The notes under the pieces were generated by a model. The model did no database searches, was not told where the DNA came from, and saw nothing but the letters and a program-made list of their open reading frames with translations. Position numbers and translations under genes: made by a program. 64,000 bases of DNA from UBA6164 sp964344155. Its GTDB lineage: Bacteria > Patescibacteriota > Gracilibacteria > BD1-5 > UBA6164. Where the stretch lies: contig CAYFMG010000006.1 of NCBI GenBank assembly GCA_964344155.1, positions 1 to 64,000 on the forward strand, in the 5' to 3' direction. Shown one piece after another: positions 22,853-35,824 of the stretch; position 1 is the stretch's first letter, and each line of letters starts with the position of its first letter.

Positions 22853-24703
22853 ATGAAAAAGATATTTATAATTTTGATAGTATTACTATGATTAACATCA
22901 TGTAATAAAACAGAAGAGCAAGTTGTAAAAAAATATTATTCTACATGAACTGTTTTAACTTGATCTGTAACTGAGTCTGATAGTTATATTTGATACATAC
23001 AATCTCAAGATAGTCTATCTTTGTCTTCAAAAATGCCTGGAAAAATCAAAAAAATATATTTTGATGAATCAGATATTATAGAAAAATGAGATTTGTTAGC
23101 TGAAATTGATTATACTCAAACTAGTATATGATATAATACTTCAAAAAAACTTTTAGAGTCTTTGATGCAAATGAAATCAGACACTAGGAAAATGTTTGAT
23201 GGGCAAATTATTGCTATGCAATCAAAAGTAAAACAAACTATAGCTTGAGAACAAGGTATTATTTCATGATTAGATGATACAAAGAAAGTAACACAAACTC
23301 AATTAGATACAGCTAAAACTTCAGTTGAGTTAGCTGAACAAAACTTAGAACAAACAAAACTAGTTTTAGATACAAAACAAAAACATATATATGAAAATTC
23401 TAAGAATGCTATTGTATCAGCTGTTATATTGGATACAAATATAATTAAGTTTGTAGATGAGTTGTTGTGAGTAACTGATGAAAATGAAGATAAAAATGAT
23501 AGTTTTCAAGATTATCTATGAGTAAAAGACTTGAAAAATTTAAGGGAAGCAAAAGAGATGTTTTTAGAAGTAAATAAATTATATTTAGAATACAAGTATT
23601 TTTATAATACAGAAATAGAAGACAAAAATCCTAGTGAAAAGCTTATACTGAAATGACTTGACTCTTGAGAAAAATTAGCTGAAAAAATAAAAGTATTACT
23701 TGATTTGGTTTATAATGTATTAGATACATCTATAGATAATGTCCACTTTGCAGAAACAACTATAAGTGAATATAAGACTACTGTATCTACTTATTGAACT
23801 AGTGTTGAATCTAGCTTAGTTTCAATTTCATGAGATTTTGTATTATGATTAAAATGATCTAGACAATCTTTGGATGATTTTGAAAAAACTAAAAATATGC
23901 AAATATCTATATTAGAGAAACAGTTAAGCCTAGCAAATGATACTTACACTCAATACAAAGCTCAAAGTGATGCTCAGATAACAGAAGTAATAACAAAAAA
24001 AGAAATCAGCTCTAATCAAGTTGATGAGATAGAATCATCTTTAGAATCATTAAAGAAGCAAAAACAAGTAAAGTTAGCAGAATTAGATTTAAAAATAGAA
24101 GAAATAAACGGACAAATATCAAATATGTTATCTGTAATAAAAGATCATCAAATAGTTTCACCTATAGATTGAGTAATTAGTTCAAGATTATTAGATGAGT
24201 GAGAAAATGTATGATGATTTACTCCTGTTTTTATTTTAGAGAATAAAGATAACTTAGAAATAGAAATAAGTATATCAGAAAGTGTTTCAAAAAAAGTTGA
24301 ACTATGAGATACTGTATTTTTAGATATAGAATGATTAGATAAAAAACAATCAGGAATTATAGTAAATATACTTCCATCAAAAGATATTTTTTCAAAAAAA
24401 ATATTATTAAAAATAAGTGTAGATAATACAGATAAAAATATAAAAATATGATCTATGGTAAAGGTATCTTTTTTGTTTACTGATAATACCCTAGACTCTT
24501 TAATTATTCCAAACAAAGCTATAATTAACAAATTTATGTTACCAGGAGTTTTTGTTTTAGAAGATAATAAAGCAGTATTTAAAAATATAGAAATAATAAA
24601 CTCAAATAATGAGTTATCAGAAATAAAATGATTAAAATTATGAGATACAATAATCCTAGAATGAAAAGAAAATATCTGGGATGGAGAGGAATTAAATTAT
24701 TAA
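22853..24703 (+). CDS. RND efflux membrane-fusion (HlyD-type) lipoprotein
   Basis: A 616-residue protein with lipobox LLGLTSC. The two halves of the biotinyl-lipoyl/barrel-sandwich domain are SKMPGKIKKIYFDESDIIEK and IVSPIDGVISSRLLDEGENV; between them lies a very long helical hairpin (about 340 residues). A beta-barrel follows (LEIEISISESVSKKVELGD). It should link the RND pump to the envelope. It is longer than most adaptors because of the extended coiled coil; no TolC-type channel is in the window, and a patescibacterium would not be expected to have an outer membrane. Confidence 0.85.
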
Positions 24704-24706
24704 AAG

Positions 24707-24806
24707 AACTCACCCTTGAATTCCCTCTCTTATCCAAGAGAGGGAGGACCAAAAAATTGTAGCCCCTTTCTCTTAAGTAAGAGAAAGGATTCAGGATTGA
24801 GTTATG
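24707..24806. repeat. Palindromic intergenic repeat, family A, copy 4
   Basis: AACTCACCCTTGAATTCC at the left, GGATTCAGGATTGAGTTAT at the right, with CCCTCTCTTATCCAAGAGAGGG and CTTTCTCTTAAGTAAGAGAAAG hairpins between. It lies inside the operon between adaptor and pump genes. Confidence 0.9.
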
Positions 24807-24839
24807 AAAAATAAGGAATTAAATTATTAAAATAATATT

Positions 24840-27800
24840 ATGTTTGCAAAGATAGCAGAATTTTTTATAAAAAACTCAAAGATTACATTGGTTTTGATAA
24901 TAATAACTTTATTCAGTTGAATTTGAAGTTATTTAGTGATACCAAAACAATACAATCCAACTATTATTGTTCCAGCATTTAATGTAGTTGTTCCAGCAAA
25001 TTGACTTAACTCAGAGGAAGTTTCAAAGTATATAATATCTCCTTTGGAAAACAAGATAATGGAAATAGAGTGAATTGATGAAGTATATTGAGTGGCTTGA
25101 GATAGTTATGGATCAGTAATGCTTAAATTTAAGGTTTGAGAAGATGCTCAAAAAGCAAAAATAAGTCTTAGACAAAAACTATCTGAAAATATGTGATTAA
25201 AACCATTATGAGTTTGAGATCCCATAATAACAACAATTAATCCTGAAATATTACCACAAATCACCTATTCTATAAACTATATTTGAAGTGACTTACAAGA
25301 AGCTGATGTTTATATATATTTGAGGGAAATAGCAAATACTATAAAAAAAGAATTAAAAACTATAGAAAACCTTACAACAATAGATATAGTATGATGATAT
25401 AAACAAGATTTAATTATAGAACTAGATTTAGAGAAACTACAGTCTAGAAATATAGATATATTACAGGTTTATAATATTCTTACAGAGAATAATTTAAATA
25501 GTGTAGTATGAAGTATTAATTCAAAAATAGGAGAAAAAATACAAATATGAATAGATGCAAGAGATAATACCATAGATAATCTTAAAAAACTACTTATTTT
25601 TTTAAATTGAAATACTTCAGTATATCTAGAAGATATTGCAGAAATAAAAAAATGAATAAGAAAACTAGATAAAATCTCAACACATAATGATAAAATATCA
25701 GTATTTTTATGAGTATGAAAAGCTCTAGGAACAAACTCTGTAGTATTAACAGATACAGTTCATGAAAAAATACTTAATATACAAAAAACTCTACCAAAAA
25801 ATATAGAAATAAAAGTAATTCAAAATGAATGAGATACAGCTAGAGCTGCTACAAATATGTTACTTATAAATCTATTTCAATCAGTGTTTATAGTATTTAT
25901 TGTTTTGATGATTTATTTATGAAAAAAAGATGCATTTAATACAGCTATATCTATACCTCTTACTTTATGATTAGTATTTTTGTTTGCTTTAATACTTTGA
26001 GAAAATATAAACAGAATTACCCTATTTGCTCTTATATTAGTTTTATGAATGCTTGTTGATAATTCTACAGTTGTAGTTGAAAATATATCTAGACATTTAA
26101 AACAAAGAGCTCATTCAGGTAAAACAAAACTAGAAGCTGTACTTGTTTGAGTACAGGAAGTTGGAGTTTGAGTTATATTATCTACAGTATCTAGATTATT
26201 AGCATTTGCTGCAATGTTTGCTGTATGAGGTATGATGTGAGAGTATATGTGAGCAATTCCAAAATTTGCAATTATGGCTTTATTAATTTCTTTATTAATA
26301 GCATTTACTATCAATCCTTGGATTAGTTTTGTTTGAGCTAAAAACTTGGAAGAAAAAGATAAAAATATAGAGATAAAAAAAGAGTCTAGATTTGATATAA
26401 GAAAGTATTATCTAGATTTTATGAAAAAGTTTATAAACAAAGAAGAAAAAACTATAAAAAAGAGAAAAAGATTTAGGTTGATTTTTTGGTTTATGTTATT
26501 TATTCTTTTACTTTGACCTATATATTGAGGAATATTCAAGGCAAGAATGTTACCTAAATCAGATCAAGATCAAGTATATTTATGGGTAGATGCACCACAA
26601 TCCTGGGATGCAAATAAAATGAAAAATGTAGGTGATGATATTTCTAAGTTTTTTGATAAGGGTAATGTTATAGAAAAAGATTTAGCTATAGTTGATAATA
26701 TATCAATTACAATATGACAAGCTTTTATATGAGATTTTGCTAATTTGTTTAGATGATGATTATCAAGGATATGAGAAAATCAATTATCAGCAAGAATAAA
26801 TTTAGTATCAAAAGATGAATATGAAAAAATTACATGAGAAAAAAGAATTATATCAGAGAGTTATACTATAAAAATTAGACCATATTTTAGGGAATATATA
26901 TTATCTAAGTATCCTGATTTAAAAGTTAGATTACTAGAAGATCCTCCATGACCACCGGTTAGATCTACGTTTTTAGCAAAAATAAAAACAGACGCTTCAG
27001 AGCAAAATAAATTAGAGTTTATAGAAAAAGTAGAAACAGAAGTAAGAAAAATTTCAGGCGATCAAAATATAGTTGATATATGAAATTCTTTATCTACTAC
27101 ATATAGAAAAATAAACTTAAAACTAGATAAAGAATCTATTATTAGAGCTGGATTAACAGTTAAGCAGGTGAAAGCTAGTTTGGCTATAGCGGTGAGTTGA
27201 CTTGATGTTTCTTTGATACAAAATAACAACTCCCTAGAATCAGTAAATTTAGTTTTATGAGTTAAGTCTAAGCAGAGAGATGATGTAGATTTATTAAAAA
27301 AGATTTATTTTACCAATAAGTCTTGATCCAAAATATTTTTAGATAGTATTTCTAGTATAGATTATAGTTTTGTGTGAGATACAATAAATACAGATAAAAG
27401 AGAGGAAGTTGATTATATATATTGAGAAATGTGAGATAATTCACTTATTTATCCTGTTATAAAACTTTTTGGTATTTTGATGGATGATGAGTTTTTATGA
27501 AATGATTATCGTTTAGAATCTTGGTCCCCATATTATATAGAATATTTATCTTTATCTGATTCAAAAAAGTATAGGATTGAGTGGTGATGAGAGTGGGAAT
27601 TAACTATGGATACATTTAGGGATTTATGAATTGCTATGTGACTTAGTTTATTAGCTATATATTTCTTGCTTGTAGGACAGTTTTCTAGTTTTAGAATAGC
27701 TTGAATTATAATGATTACCTTTTTACTTAGTTTTTATTGAGTATTTCCAGGTTTTACATTTTTGTATTTAATTCAAAATGAATATTTTTCAGCTACGTCT

Positions 27801-28118
27801 ATGATTTGAATCATAGCTCTATGATGAATAGTTGTCTGAAATGCTATTATTTTGATAGATTATATTAATACCCTAAAGAAAAACTGACTTACTATAGAAG
27901 ATGCTTTACTTAAGGCTTGATATGTAAGGTTTGCACCAATAATATTAACTTCACTTACAACGGTTTTTGGTGCTGCTACTATTATTTGAGATCCAGTATG
28001 GTCATGACTTGCTTGGTCGATTATATGGTGATTGTTTGTAAGTAGTATTTTGACTCTTATCGTAATCCCTATTTTTTACTATGATAGTCAGAGATTAAAA
28101 TGGGGGGATAAAATGTAA
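24840..28118 (+). CDS. RND-family efflux transporter (AcrB/CzcA superfamily)
   Basis: A 1092-residue protein with the two-fold RND layout. One TM helix follows the N-terminus, then come a large porter domain, TM helices 2-6 with LVLGMLVDNSTVVVENISRH in TM4 (proton-relay Asp), a second porter domain, and a second TM bundle ending GLFVSSILTLIVIPIFYY. The family exports drugs, lipids or metals by proton antiport. Which of these is not shown; the single Asp followed by Asn in TM4 is typical for HAE1-like pumps. It works with the upstream adaptor and is probably under the ArsR regulator. Confidence 0.92.
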
Positions 28119-28184
28119 AAAAAATTTGCTAAAAAATAAAAATATTATATATTATAATAACATTAATATATAATATTTTTTTAT

Positions 28185-31100
28185 ATGAAAAACAATAAAG
28201 TAATCCATCCTTGAATTCCTTGCCTTTTAAAAAGGAAGGAGGCTGCATTTACACTAGTAGAACTAATAGTAGTTATAAGCATATTGATTATCCTAGGAAC
28301 AATAGCTTTTATTTCTATGCAAAACTATACAAAGACATCGAGAGACTCAGTAAGAATCTCAGATATGAGTAGAATGAAGACATGACTAGAACTGTTTCAA
28401 ATAGAAGCAGCAAAATACCCAGATCCAGATGGAACAACATCAATCACATATAGTGGATCAACAGTATGGACACAATGAGACTTTGGACAAATAGCGTTTC
28501 AAAGTGTGGACAAACTAGATAAACTACCACTAGACCCATTAACAGAAATAAACTACGGATACTCAGTAACAAATACAAAAAAAGAGTACCAACTATCATG
28601 AGTAATGGAAACAGATGAATACACAACACTAAATACAACAGAAGCAAACGCAAATACAGAACTATGAATGCTAAGAATAATAGGGAACTATAACGGAGAA
28701 ATAATTAAGGTACAAGCCTCATGAACAACACACGTACTAGCAGTACCAAGTATAATCACAAGTACTGGTACAGATTTATTAGATATAATAACTAATGATA
28801 AACTAGCATATGATGGATATAGAAACCTACCATCAAACTATTCAAACAATGGAACATACAAACACCTATGAGAGACAACAAATCCAAACCTAGTAAACTC
28901 ATCAGATTTTGTATTATACTCATGAGACCTAAATGATCTAGCAACAGATACAACAAAACAACAAGCATTACTAACAAAACTAAAAAATGCTTACACTTGA
29001 ACAGATATAGTAACAGATTCAAGTATCTCAAGACTAGCTAACTTAGATCCAAGTGATGCAACACAACAAGAGAGTGTAACAAGAGCAGTAATCTACTGAT
29101 CAAAGAAAAGTTTAACAAGTGATAGTATAAGTATAGCAACAACAGCAGTTACCTATACATGATGTTTAGCAACAACACAAGATGGACACTCAATACCACA
29201 ATTATCACACTTACAAACAAGTTCACACACAAGTACAGGTACAGTTACAACGCAGTCAACAACAATGATAACAGATACATATAGATGTAATAACTGAACA
29301 CTAGAAGATATCGGACAAACAACAAGTCTATCATGTAACTCAGGTTATCATAATAATAATTGAACATGTGATTTAGATGTAATATCATGTACAACAGCAT
29401 GATGATCATGAACACAAACATGGGATGGTACGGCTTATGGAACATGTGTGGAAACATCATGTAATGGATGATATCATATGGAAAATTCAGTATGTACAAG
29501 TGATACAAGAACAGTTAACTGTGACTCATCATGAATACCATCATGAACAACAGCTGTTATAGTATCAGTTACTCAAACATGGTCAAGCGGACGGCCTGCA
29601 ATACCAGTATGTGAATGGACATGTGCATCAGGGCAACTTATAAGTGGTAACACATGTGCTACACCAAAAACAATAACAAGTTCGTTAAGATTTAATGATA
29701 ATGATAGTGCATATTTAAGTAAATCTTTTGCTTCAGGTAACAGAAAAACTTGGACGTGGTCAGGTTGGGTTAAAAGAGCTAACATTGGTAATACTCAAAC
29801 TTTTTTCTGACATAGGACACCTTGATGAGTTTCAGATTGAATCTGATTTTCTTGAGATGCTTTACGTGTTTGAACTTTTGCATGATCTAGTCCAGTTATA
29901 ATTAGTAGTATGAAATTTAGAGATCCTTCTAGTTGGTACTATTTAACACTTGTTTCAGATACAACACACTCTACAGCATCTGAAAGATTAAAAATGTATG
30001 TAAATTGAAAAAGAATAACAGATTTTTCTCTTGCAAACTATCCTTCTCAAAATTATTCTTGGGCAACAAATAATTCTGTAACTCAATGGTTAGGTTGGAA
30101 TAATGATTACTGAACTTTAGATGGTTATATGGCAGATGTTCATTTCATAGACTGACAAGCGTTGACTCCAGAGAGTTTTGGTTGATTTGATGCAGAAACA
30201 GGAGAGTGGAGAGCTAAAAATTATACTGGTAGTTATGGTGCGAACTGATTCCATTTAGATTTCAATAACGCTTGAGGTCTTGGTTATGATGTTTCATGAA
30301 ATAGTAATAACTGGACGATTCATAATTTAAACTCAACAGATCATATGATTGATACTCCAAGTAACAACTTTGCTACGTTGAATTCTTTACAATCTTGATG
30401 AGGTATAACATTAAGTGAATGAAATTTACAACAATATTATCCATCGTATCCATGAGAAAGTATTACAACTACAAGTATGAATATAGAAGAAAAAGCATAT
30501 GCAGAAGTTTATATAAATTCATGAGATTCATGAGTATGAGTTATTTGATTGTCAGGTCTAACTGATTTAACTTGGGCATCATGATACTCTAAATGAGCAT
30601 TATTGAGATGAAGTGCATGATATTTATATAATCCTTCTTGATTATGATATGTTTATCCTTGAATTTCATATTCAGTATGAGACACTGTAGGTATTGCTTA
30701 TGATAAAAGTACTTGAAAATTATGGTATAGTGTAAATTGAGTTTGGCAAGCTTCTGGTAATCCATGAGCATGAACAAATGAAGTAACTACTGTTATAGAT
30801 AATACTTGAGTTACTTTTGGTTGAACTCTTGATGCTACAAATAGAATTACATGGAACTTCGGTCAATGATGACAATCAGGTTTACAAAACTGTGCTGGGA
30901 CTGGTGGTAAATTCAAATATTGTCCACCAACAGGATTCAAGGCACTATCAACAGCCAACCTACCAACACCAACAATCAAAGACCCAAGTAAATACTTTGA
31001 TGTGTTGACTTATACGGGTGATGGTGTATCAGGTTCTTCTATTACAGGTTTAGGTTTTCAACCAGACTTTTCATGGATAAAAAGAAGAGATGTTGCTGTT

Positions 31101-31991
31101 TCAAGTTATTTAGTTGATAGTTTAAGATGAGCAACAAATTATATTCATTCTGGCTATAATATTTATGAAAGAAATAATGATGATGCTGTAGATAGTTTAG
31201 ATACTAATGGTTTAACTCTAGGTAACGATGGAGGTACAAACTGATCAGGTTGATCATATGTAGCATGGAACTGGAAGGCAGGATGAACTGCTGTTACAAA
31301 TACAGATTGAAGTATAACATCACAAGTAAGTGCTAATACAGATGCAGGTTTTAGTGTGATTGGGTATACTGGTAATGGTACAACTTGAGCTACTGTTTGA
31401 CATGGATTAAATAGTAGACCAGAACTTATATTAATGAAAAATAGAGATGTAACTCAAGACTGGGCTGTTAAAGAATTTTCTTCTATGCCAAATGATGGTG
31501 ATTATATGACTTTAAATAATACGGTTGCTGTTAGTAATAATAGTTCTTATGGATTTGTAACATCAAATACAAATTCTAGTGTAATTGAATTTGGTAATCA
31601 TCCAGGAACAAATAATGGTGGATCTAAACACATAGCCTACGCATTCCACTCAGTACCAGGATATAGTAAAGTATGAAGCTATACAGGTAACGGAAGTGCT
31701 GATGGACCGTTTGTTTATACTGGATTTAAACCTAAGTATGTGATGAGAAAAAGAACAGATGCAACTTATAATTGGTGAATAATTGATTCAGTAAGATCAC
31801 CTTATAATATTACAAATGAAGCATTATTTGCAGATTTAGATTTTGCAGAACAAGTAGATAATACAAATTGGTGAGTTGATTTTCTAAGTAACTGATTTAA
31901 AGTTAGAAATATATGAGCAAATGTATCATGATGAAACTATATCTACATAGCCTTTGCTGAAGCACCATTTAAGTATGCAAATGCGAGGTAA
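28185..31991 (+). CDS. Pilin-anchored LamG/SPRY adhesin-like protein
   Basis: A 1268-residue protein. An unusual leader (MKNNKVIHPGIPCLLKRKEAA) precedes the pilin helix FTLVELIVVISILIILG. Then follow the pilin domain and spacer shared with the 18847 gene, two Cys-rich repeats (about residues 370-480), a LamG-like domain (about 498-670), a SPRY-like domain (about 765-890) and a DUF7483-like C-terminus (about 935-1268). The latter two match the protein at 1-3115 closely and show the uninterrupted frame lost there. Expected to sit in or on a type IV pilus-like fibre and bind ligands. Leader residues 8-22 come from a family-A repeat. Confidence 0.88.
28204..28247 (+). repeat. Family-A repeat fragment forming the prepilin leader
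   Basis: CCTTGAATTCCTTGCCTTTT then AAAAAGGAAGGAGGCTGCA resembles the left half of family A (TTGAATTCC...GGGAGGGCTGCA) but lies between the start codon and the pilin helix. It replaces the short KKLHNKG-type leader of the paralogue by a longer one. Confidence 0.75.
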
Positions 31992-32000
31992 TATAATTGT

Positions 32001-32023
32001 CAACAGAGGGCTTTAGCCCTTTG
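32001..32023. repeat. Short palindromic repeat, second copy
   Basis: AACAGAGGGCTTTAGCCCTTTG, as at 3382-3403; again downstream of the adhesin gene. Confidence 0.7.
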
Positions 32024-32028
32024 AACTA

Positions 32029-32138
32029 AATAACCCACCTCTGAATCTCCTCCCTAACATTAGGGAGGAGGGCTGCAAAAGTAATAAATGTAGCCTCTTT
32101 CCCTAATGTTAGGGAAAGAATTCAAGATAGGGTTATTT
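32029..32138. repeat. Palindromic intergenic repeat, family A, copy 5
   Basis: Ends AATAACCC and GGGTTATT; hairpins CTCCTCCCTAACATTAGGGAGGAG and TTTCCCTAATGTTAGGGAAA; internal GGGCTGCA, TGTAGCC and GAATTCA blocks. The arm sequence differs from the other copies but both hairpins are kept, so pairing rather than sequence is conserved. Confidence 0.88.
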
Positions 32139-32145
32139 TTTACTT

Positions 32146-32276
32146 TTATTCCATTTTTAATACCCTTATTCCATTTTTCTTTCTTAAAATGAAATAAAAC
32201 TTTACTTATTCCATTTTTTGTGGTATAATTGGAATAAGAAATAAGTTATTACATAATATATATAAAAAATGGAATA
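32146..32276 (+). promoter_or_regulatory. fic promoter with phased operator repeats
   Basis: TTATTCCATTTTT occurs as three direct copies starting at 32146, 32166 and 32206, that is 20 and 40 bases apart, on the same helix face. Inverted copies are TGGAATAA at 32230 and AAAAATGGAATA at 32265, the latter containing the fic start codon. An extended -10 box TGGTATAAT (32221-32229) lies between the third direct and first inverted copy. This arrangement fits cooperative repression of fic. Confidence 0.7.
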
Positions 32277-33402
32277 TAAGTTTAAGGCAGGACAATATAA
32301 ACAACAATATGAATATAAAAGCTTTTTACCAGAAAAAATAAATAAAACATTTATTTGGGAAAATCCAAAAATAAACCTATTACTAGAAAAAGCAAATTTA
32401 GAACTATGAAAACTAGAAAGCTTCTCTAAGTTTATACCAGATATAGACTTTTTTATAAGTATGCATATTTCAAAAGAAGCAATACAATCAAGTAGAATAG
32501 AATGAACAAAAACAGAGTTTGATGATTTATTTGTGAAAGATATAAGTAATAAAACACAAGATGAAAAAGATGATTTACAAGAAGTCCAAAATTATATAAA
32601 AGCTTTAAATTTATGAATAGAACAATTAAAAGACCTACCATTATCATTTAGATTATTTTGAAATATACATAGAGAGTTATTATCATGAGTTAGGTGAGAA
32701 TATAAGAATCCATGAGAAATAAGAATAACTCAAAATTGGATATGATGATCTAATTTAAAAGATGCTTTTTTTATCCCACCACATCAAGACGATATATCTG
32801 AATTAATTACAGATTTTGAAGTATTTTTACACAATGATGAGTTAGAAATACCAGAATTAATAAAAGTAGCACTAGCTCATTATCAATTTGAAACAATTCA
32901 TCCTTACCTAGATTGAAATGGTAGAATATGAAGACTTATGATTATATTATATTTAATTGAAAAAAATATAATAAGTTCACCAATTTTATACCTATCAGAT
33001 TTTTTAGAAAAAAATAGATGATCATATTATGATGCTTTGACAATAGTTAGAGAACAAAATAATATAGAACATTTTTTAATATTTTTCTTGAATTGAATAA
33101 TAAGTACATGTAGCAAATCTATTAGTACTTTAGAAAAAGTATTAAAATTGAAAGAGAAAACAGAAAAAAAATTAGGATTTTTTGGTAGAAGAATAGCAAA
33201 AGCACAAGTTATATTAACTTACTTATACTCAAATCCAGTTGTTAATTATAAAGATATAATGAACTTATTAGATTTATCTTCAGCTACTACAGCAAATAAG
33301 TTTCTAGATGATTTTATTCAAATATGAATACTAGAAGTAAAAAATACAAATAAAAGAAACAAAGAATATATATTTGAGGATTATTTAGAATTATTTAGAT
33401 AA
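32269..33402 (+). CDS. Fic-domain AMP-transferase-like protein
   Basis: A 377-residue protein with the complete Fic core motif HPYLDGNGRIGR (residues 211-222). An inhibitory helix motif SSRIEG (74-79, S-x-x-x-E-G) lies before it, so this is a class II, self-inhibited Fic enzyme. The C-terminal third (SNPVVNYKDIMNLLDLSSATTANKF) resembles a winged helix that could bind DNA. Fic enzymes usually transfer AMP to Tyr, Ser or Thr of target proteins. The operator cluster upstream suggests it, or a partner, represses its own gene. Confidence 0.9.
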
Positions 33403-33428
33403 TAAAAAATAAATATTTTACATTGCAA

Positions 33429-33475
33429 TTAAAAAAAATAACATTACTATAGTGATGTTATTTTTTTATTAAATA
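33429..33475. terminator. Terminator after fic
   Basis: AATAACATTACTATAGTGATGTTATT, nearly a perfect palindrome, with A-run before and T-run after. Confidence 0.85.
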
Positions 33476-33481
33476 AAAATT

Positions 33482-35713
33482 ATGAAAAAAAGTTTTAAAA
33501 ATATATTTGTATCGACAATTATAACATTTTTCCTAGTATTAAATACAAGTGCTAATGATATAGAAGATACCTCTATAATCGATAAATTAACAGGAAATGA
33601 TATAAAAGAATTAAATATAGACTTTTCTCTAAAAAGCTTCAAAAGCTGTGAGGATATGGAAGAAGTGATGGGAAAATATATAAAAGCATATTGGGAAAAT
33701 AATAAATCAAGATGGGCATATCCTATGCCTATGTTTAGAAGTGTGTGATGATGAATAGATGTCATGGAAGATGCTGTTATAATGGAGAATGCTGCAGTAG
33801 AAGAAAGCTCAGAGTGAGCTGTAGCATGAAAAGGGTGAGAAAACTTTTCAGAAACAAATGTACAAGTAGCCTGAGTAGATGAATCAGATATAGTAAAAAC
33901 AGATGGGAAATATATATACTACTACAGTGAAACAAATAAATATGTATATATAGTAGAAGCAAAAAATCTAAAAATACTAAAAAAAATAAAACTACCAAAA
34001 AGCTTTTATAACCCAGTGTTGTATATATGAGAAAATAGATTAACAATTATATCTAGCTGATATACAAATACAGACTATTCTAGATTTGGATACTGGATAA
34101 ATAGAAACTCAAAAACATATACAATAGTATTTGATACAACAAATATAGAATCACCAGTATTATCAAAACTATATGTAGCAGATTGAAACCTAAAAAAATC
34201 AAGAAAAATAGGGGACTATATATATGTAGTAAGTAATAATAATTTTGCTATACCTTATTATACATTTAAAACAGAAGAAGATATAGTTATAGATGCAGAG
34301 AACTTCTTTCCAAAAAAGATAGATATCAGTAAAACAAGCAATACAGAAAATCAAAACCTTAAACTGAAATGAAAAAAATTACCATACAGTATAAAAACAG
34401 GAAACATCTCAAAATGTAGTGATATAGAATATGTACTACCAGATGCAGACACTTTAAAAGAATATGAATTCTCTCCATCATATAACATAATCTCGATAAT
34501 AGATACAAAAAATACTGAGAACGATGTTGAAACAAAAGTTATAGCAGGTTCAAGTGCTGAATTGTATATGAGTACAGATAATATGTACCTAACAAGTCAT
34601 ATGTATAGAAGTTATGATTTCAGATGTCCAGAGGGAAGAGCTTGTATATTACCATGGTACCCAAGAGGACAATCTACACTTATTCATCAAGTATGAGTAG
34701 ACGGAATGGATTTAAAATATAAAAACTCTACAATAGTACCATGATCTCCTTTGAACCAATATTCAATGGATCAACATGAAGATAAATTTAGAATAATAAC
34801 ATCTGTACATTATCCAGAAAGATCTACTTGAATTTATATATTAGAAAAAGATTCTTTAGAATTACACTGAATGCTTGATTGAATAGAACCATGAGAAGAA
34901 TTTAAAAGCTCTAGATTCATAGGGGATAAACTATATTTAGTTACATTTAAACAAATAGATCCACTTTTTGTTATAAGTATGTCTGATGGACAAAATCCAA
35001 AAATACTATGAGAATTAAAAATTCCATGATATAGTACATATTTGCATCCATATGATGAAAATCATTTGATAGGTCTATGATATGATACAAAAGAAAATAA
35101 ATGGTGAGGAACTGTAAATAATGGATTAAAAATAGATTTATATGATGTATCTGATTTAACTAATCCAACACAAAAGTATACAAAAACATTTTGAGAATAT
35201 AGAAGTAGTTCAGAAGCACTAAGAAATCCTAGAATGTTTATGTGGAACAAAAATAATAATAAGTTACTTATACCAGCAACTCTTTACAAAAATGATCCAG
35301 AAGACATGTATAGACAAAGAGATTTCTTTCAATGATTACTTTCTATAAATATAGATAAAGATAACTGAATAAAAGAAAATTTTAGAATAACTCATATAGA
35401 AGTAAAAAATCTAGAAGAGCAAAGGTTTGAAGAATGTAGTAAATACGCAAAAGAAAATACAGAACAAAAATGTGTTCAATTAATCTGATGATGAGAACAT
35501 TGTGAATCCACAAAATATAGATATGTTCCAAAGTATTGTTATTCTGACTCAACTATCTGAGAATACTTGGCATCAAAAAGTTGGGAGTTTAGAAAAAGCT
35601 TTATAAAAAGAGCTATATGGATAGGTAATAATACTTATTCTATAAGTGATGATGAGCTGAGAAGTTCAAATATAGACACAGGTATAAAAACATGAAGTGT
35701 CCACTTAAAATAA
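33482..35713 (+). CDS. Exported beta-propeller domain protein (Beta_propel family)
   Basis: A 743-residue protein with a signal peptide (MKKSFKNIFVSTIITFFLVLNTSA). The domain opens with FSETNVQVAGVDESDIVKTD and YIYYYSETNKYVYIVEA, the signature start of the C-terminal Beta_propel family (PF09826). Blades follow with GENRLTIISSG, GDYIYVVSNN, DKFRIITSVHYPE and LYLVTFKQIDPLFVISM. Four Cys residues cluster near the end (CSKYAKENTEQKC, CESTKY). Secreted or surface protein of unknown function; some relatives are adhesins or secreted regulators. Confidence 0.85.
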
Positions 35714-35726
35714 ACTATTTTGTTCA

Positions 35727-35765
35727 ATAAAAAAAACTACTTGAAAAAAAGTAGTTTTTTTATTT
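35727..35765 (+). terminator. Terminator before the atp operon
   Basis: AAAAACTAC pairs with GTAGTTTTT, followed by T's. Confidence 0.8.
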
Positions 35766-35824
35766 GATTAAAAAAAAAATATATATATACTCTCTGCGAA
35801 AAAATTAATTTTTAATAAATTTTA

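Noticed and set aside
28119..28184. AT palindromes before the LamG pilin gene as an ArsR site
   Set aside because: TATATTATAATA-type sequence is expected by chance at this AT content; the exact TAATATATTA palindrome is absent.
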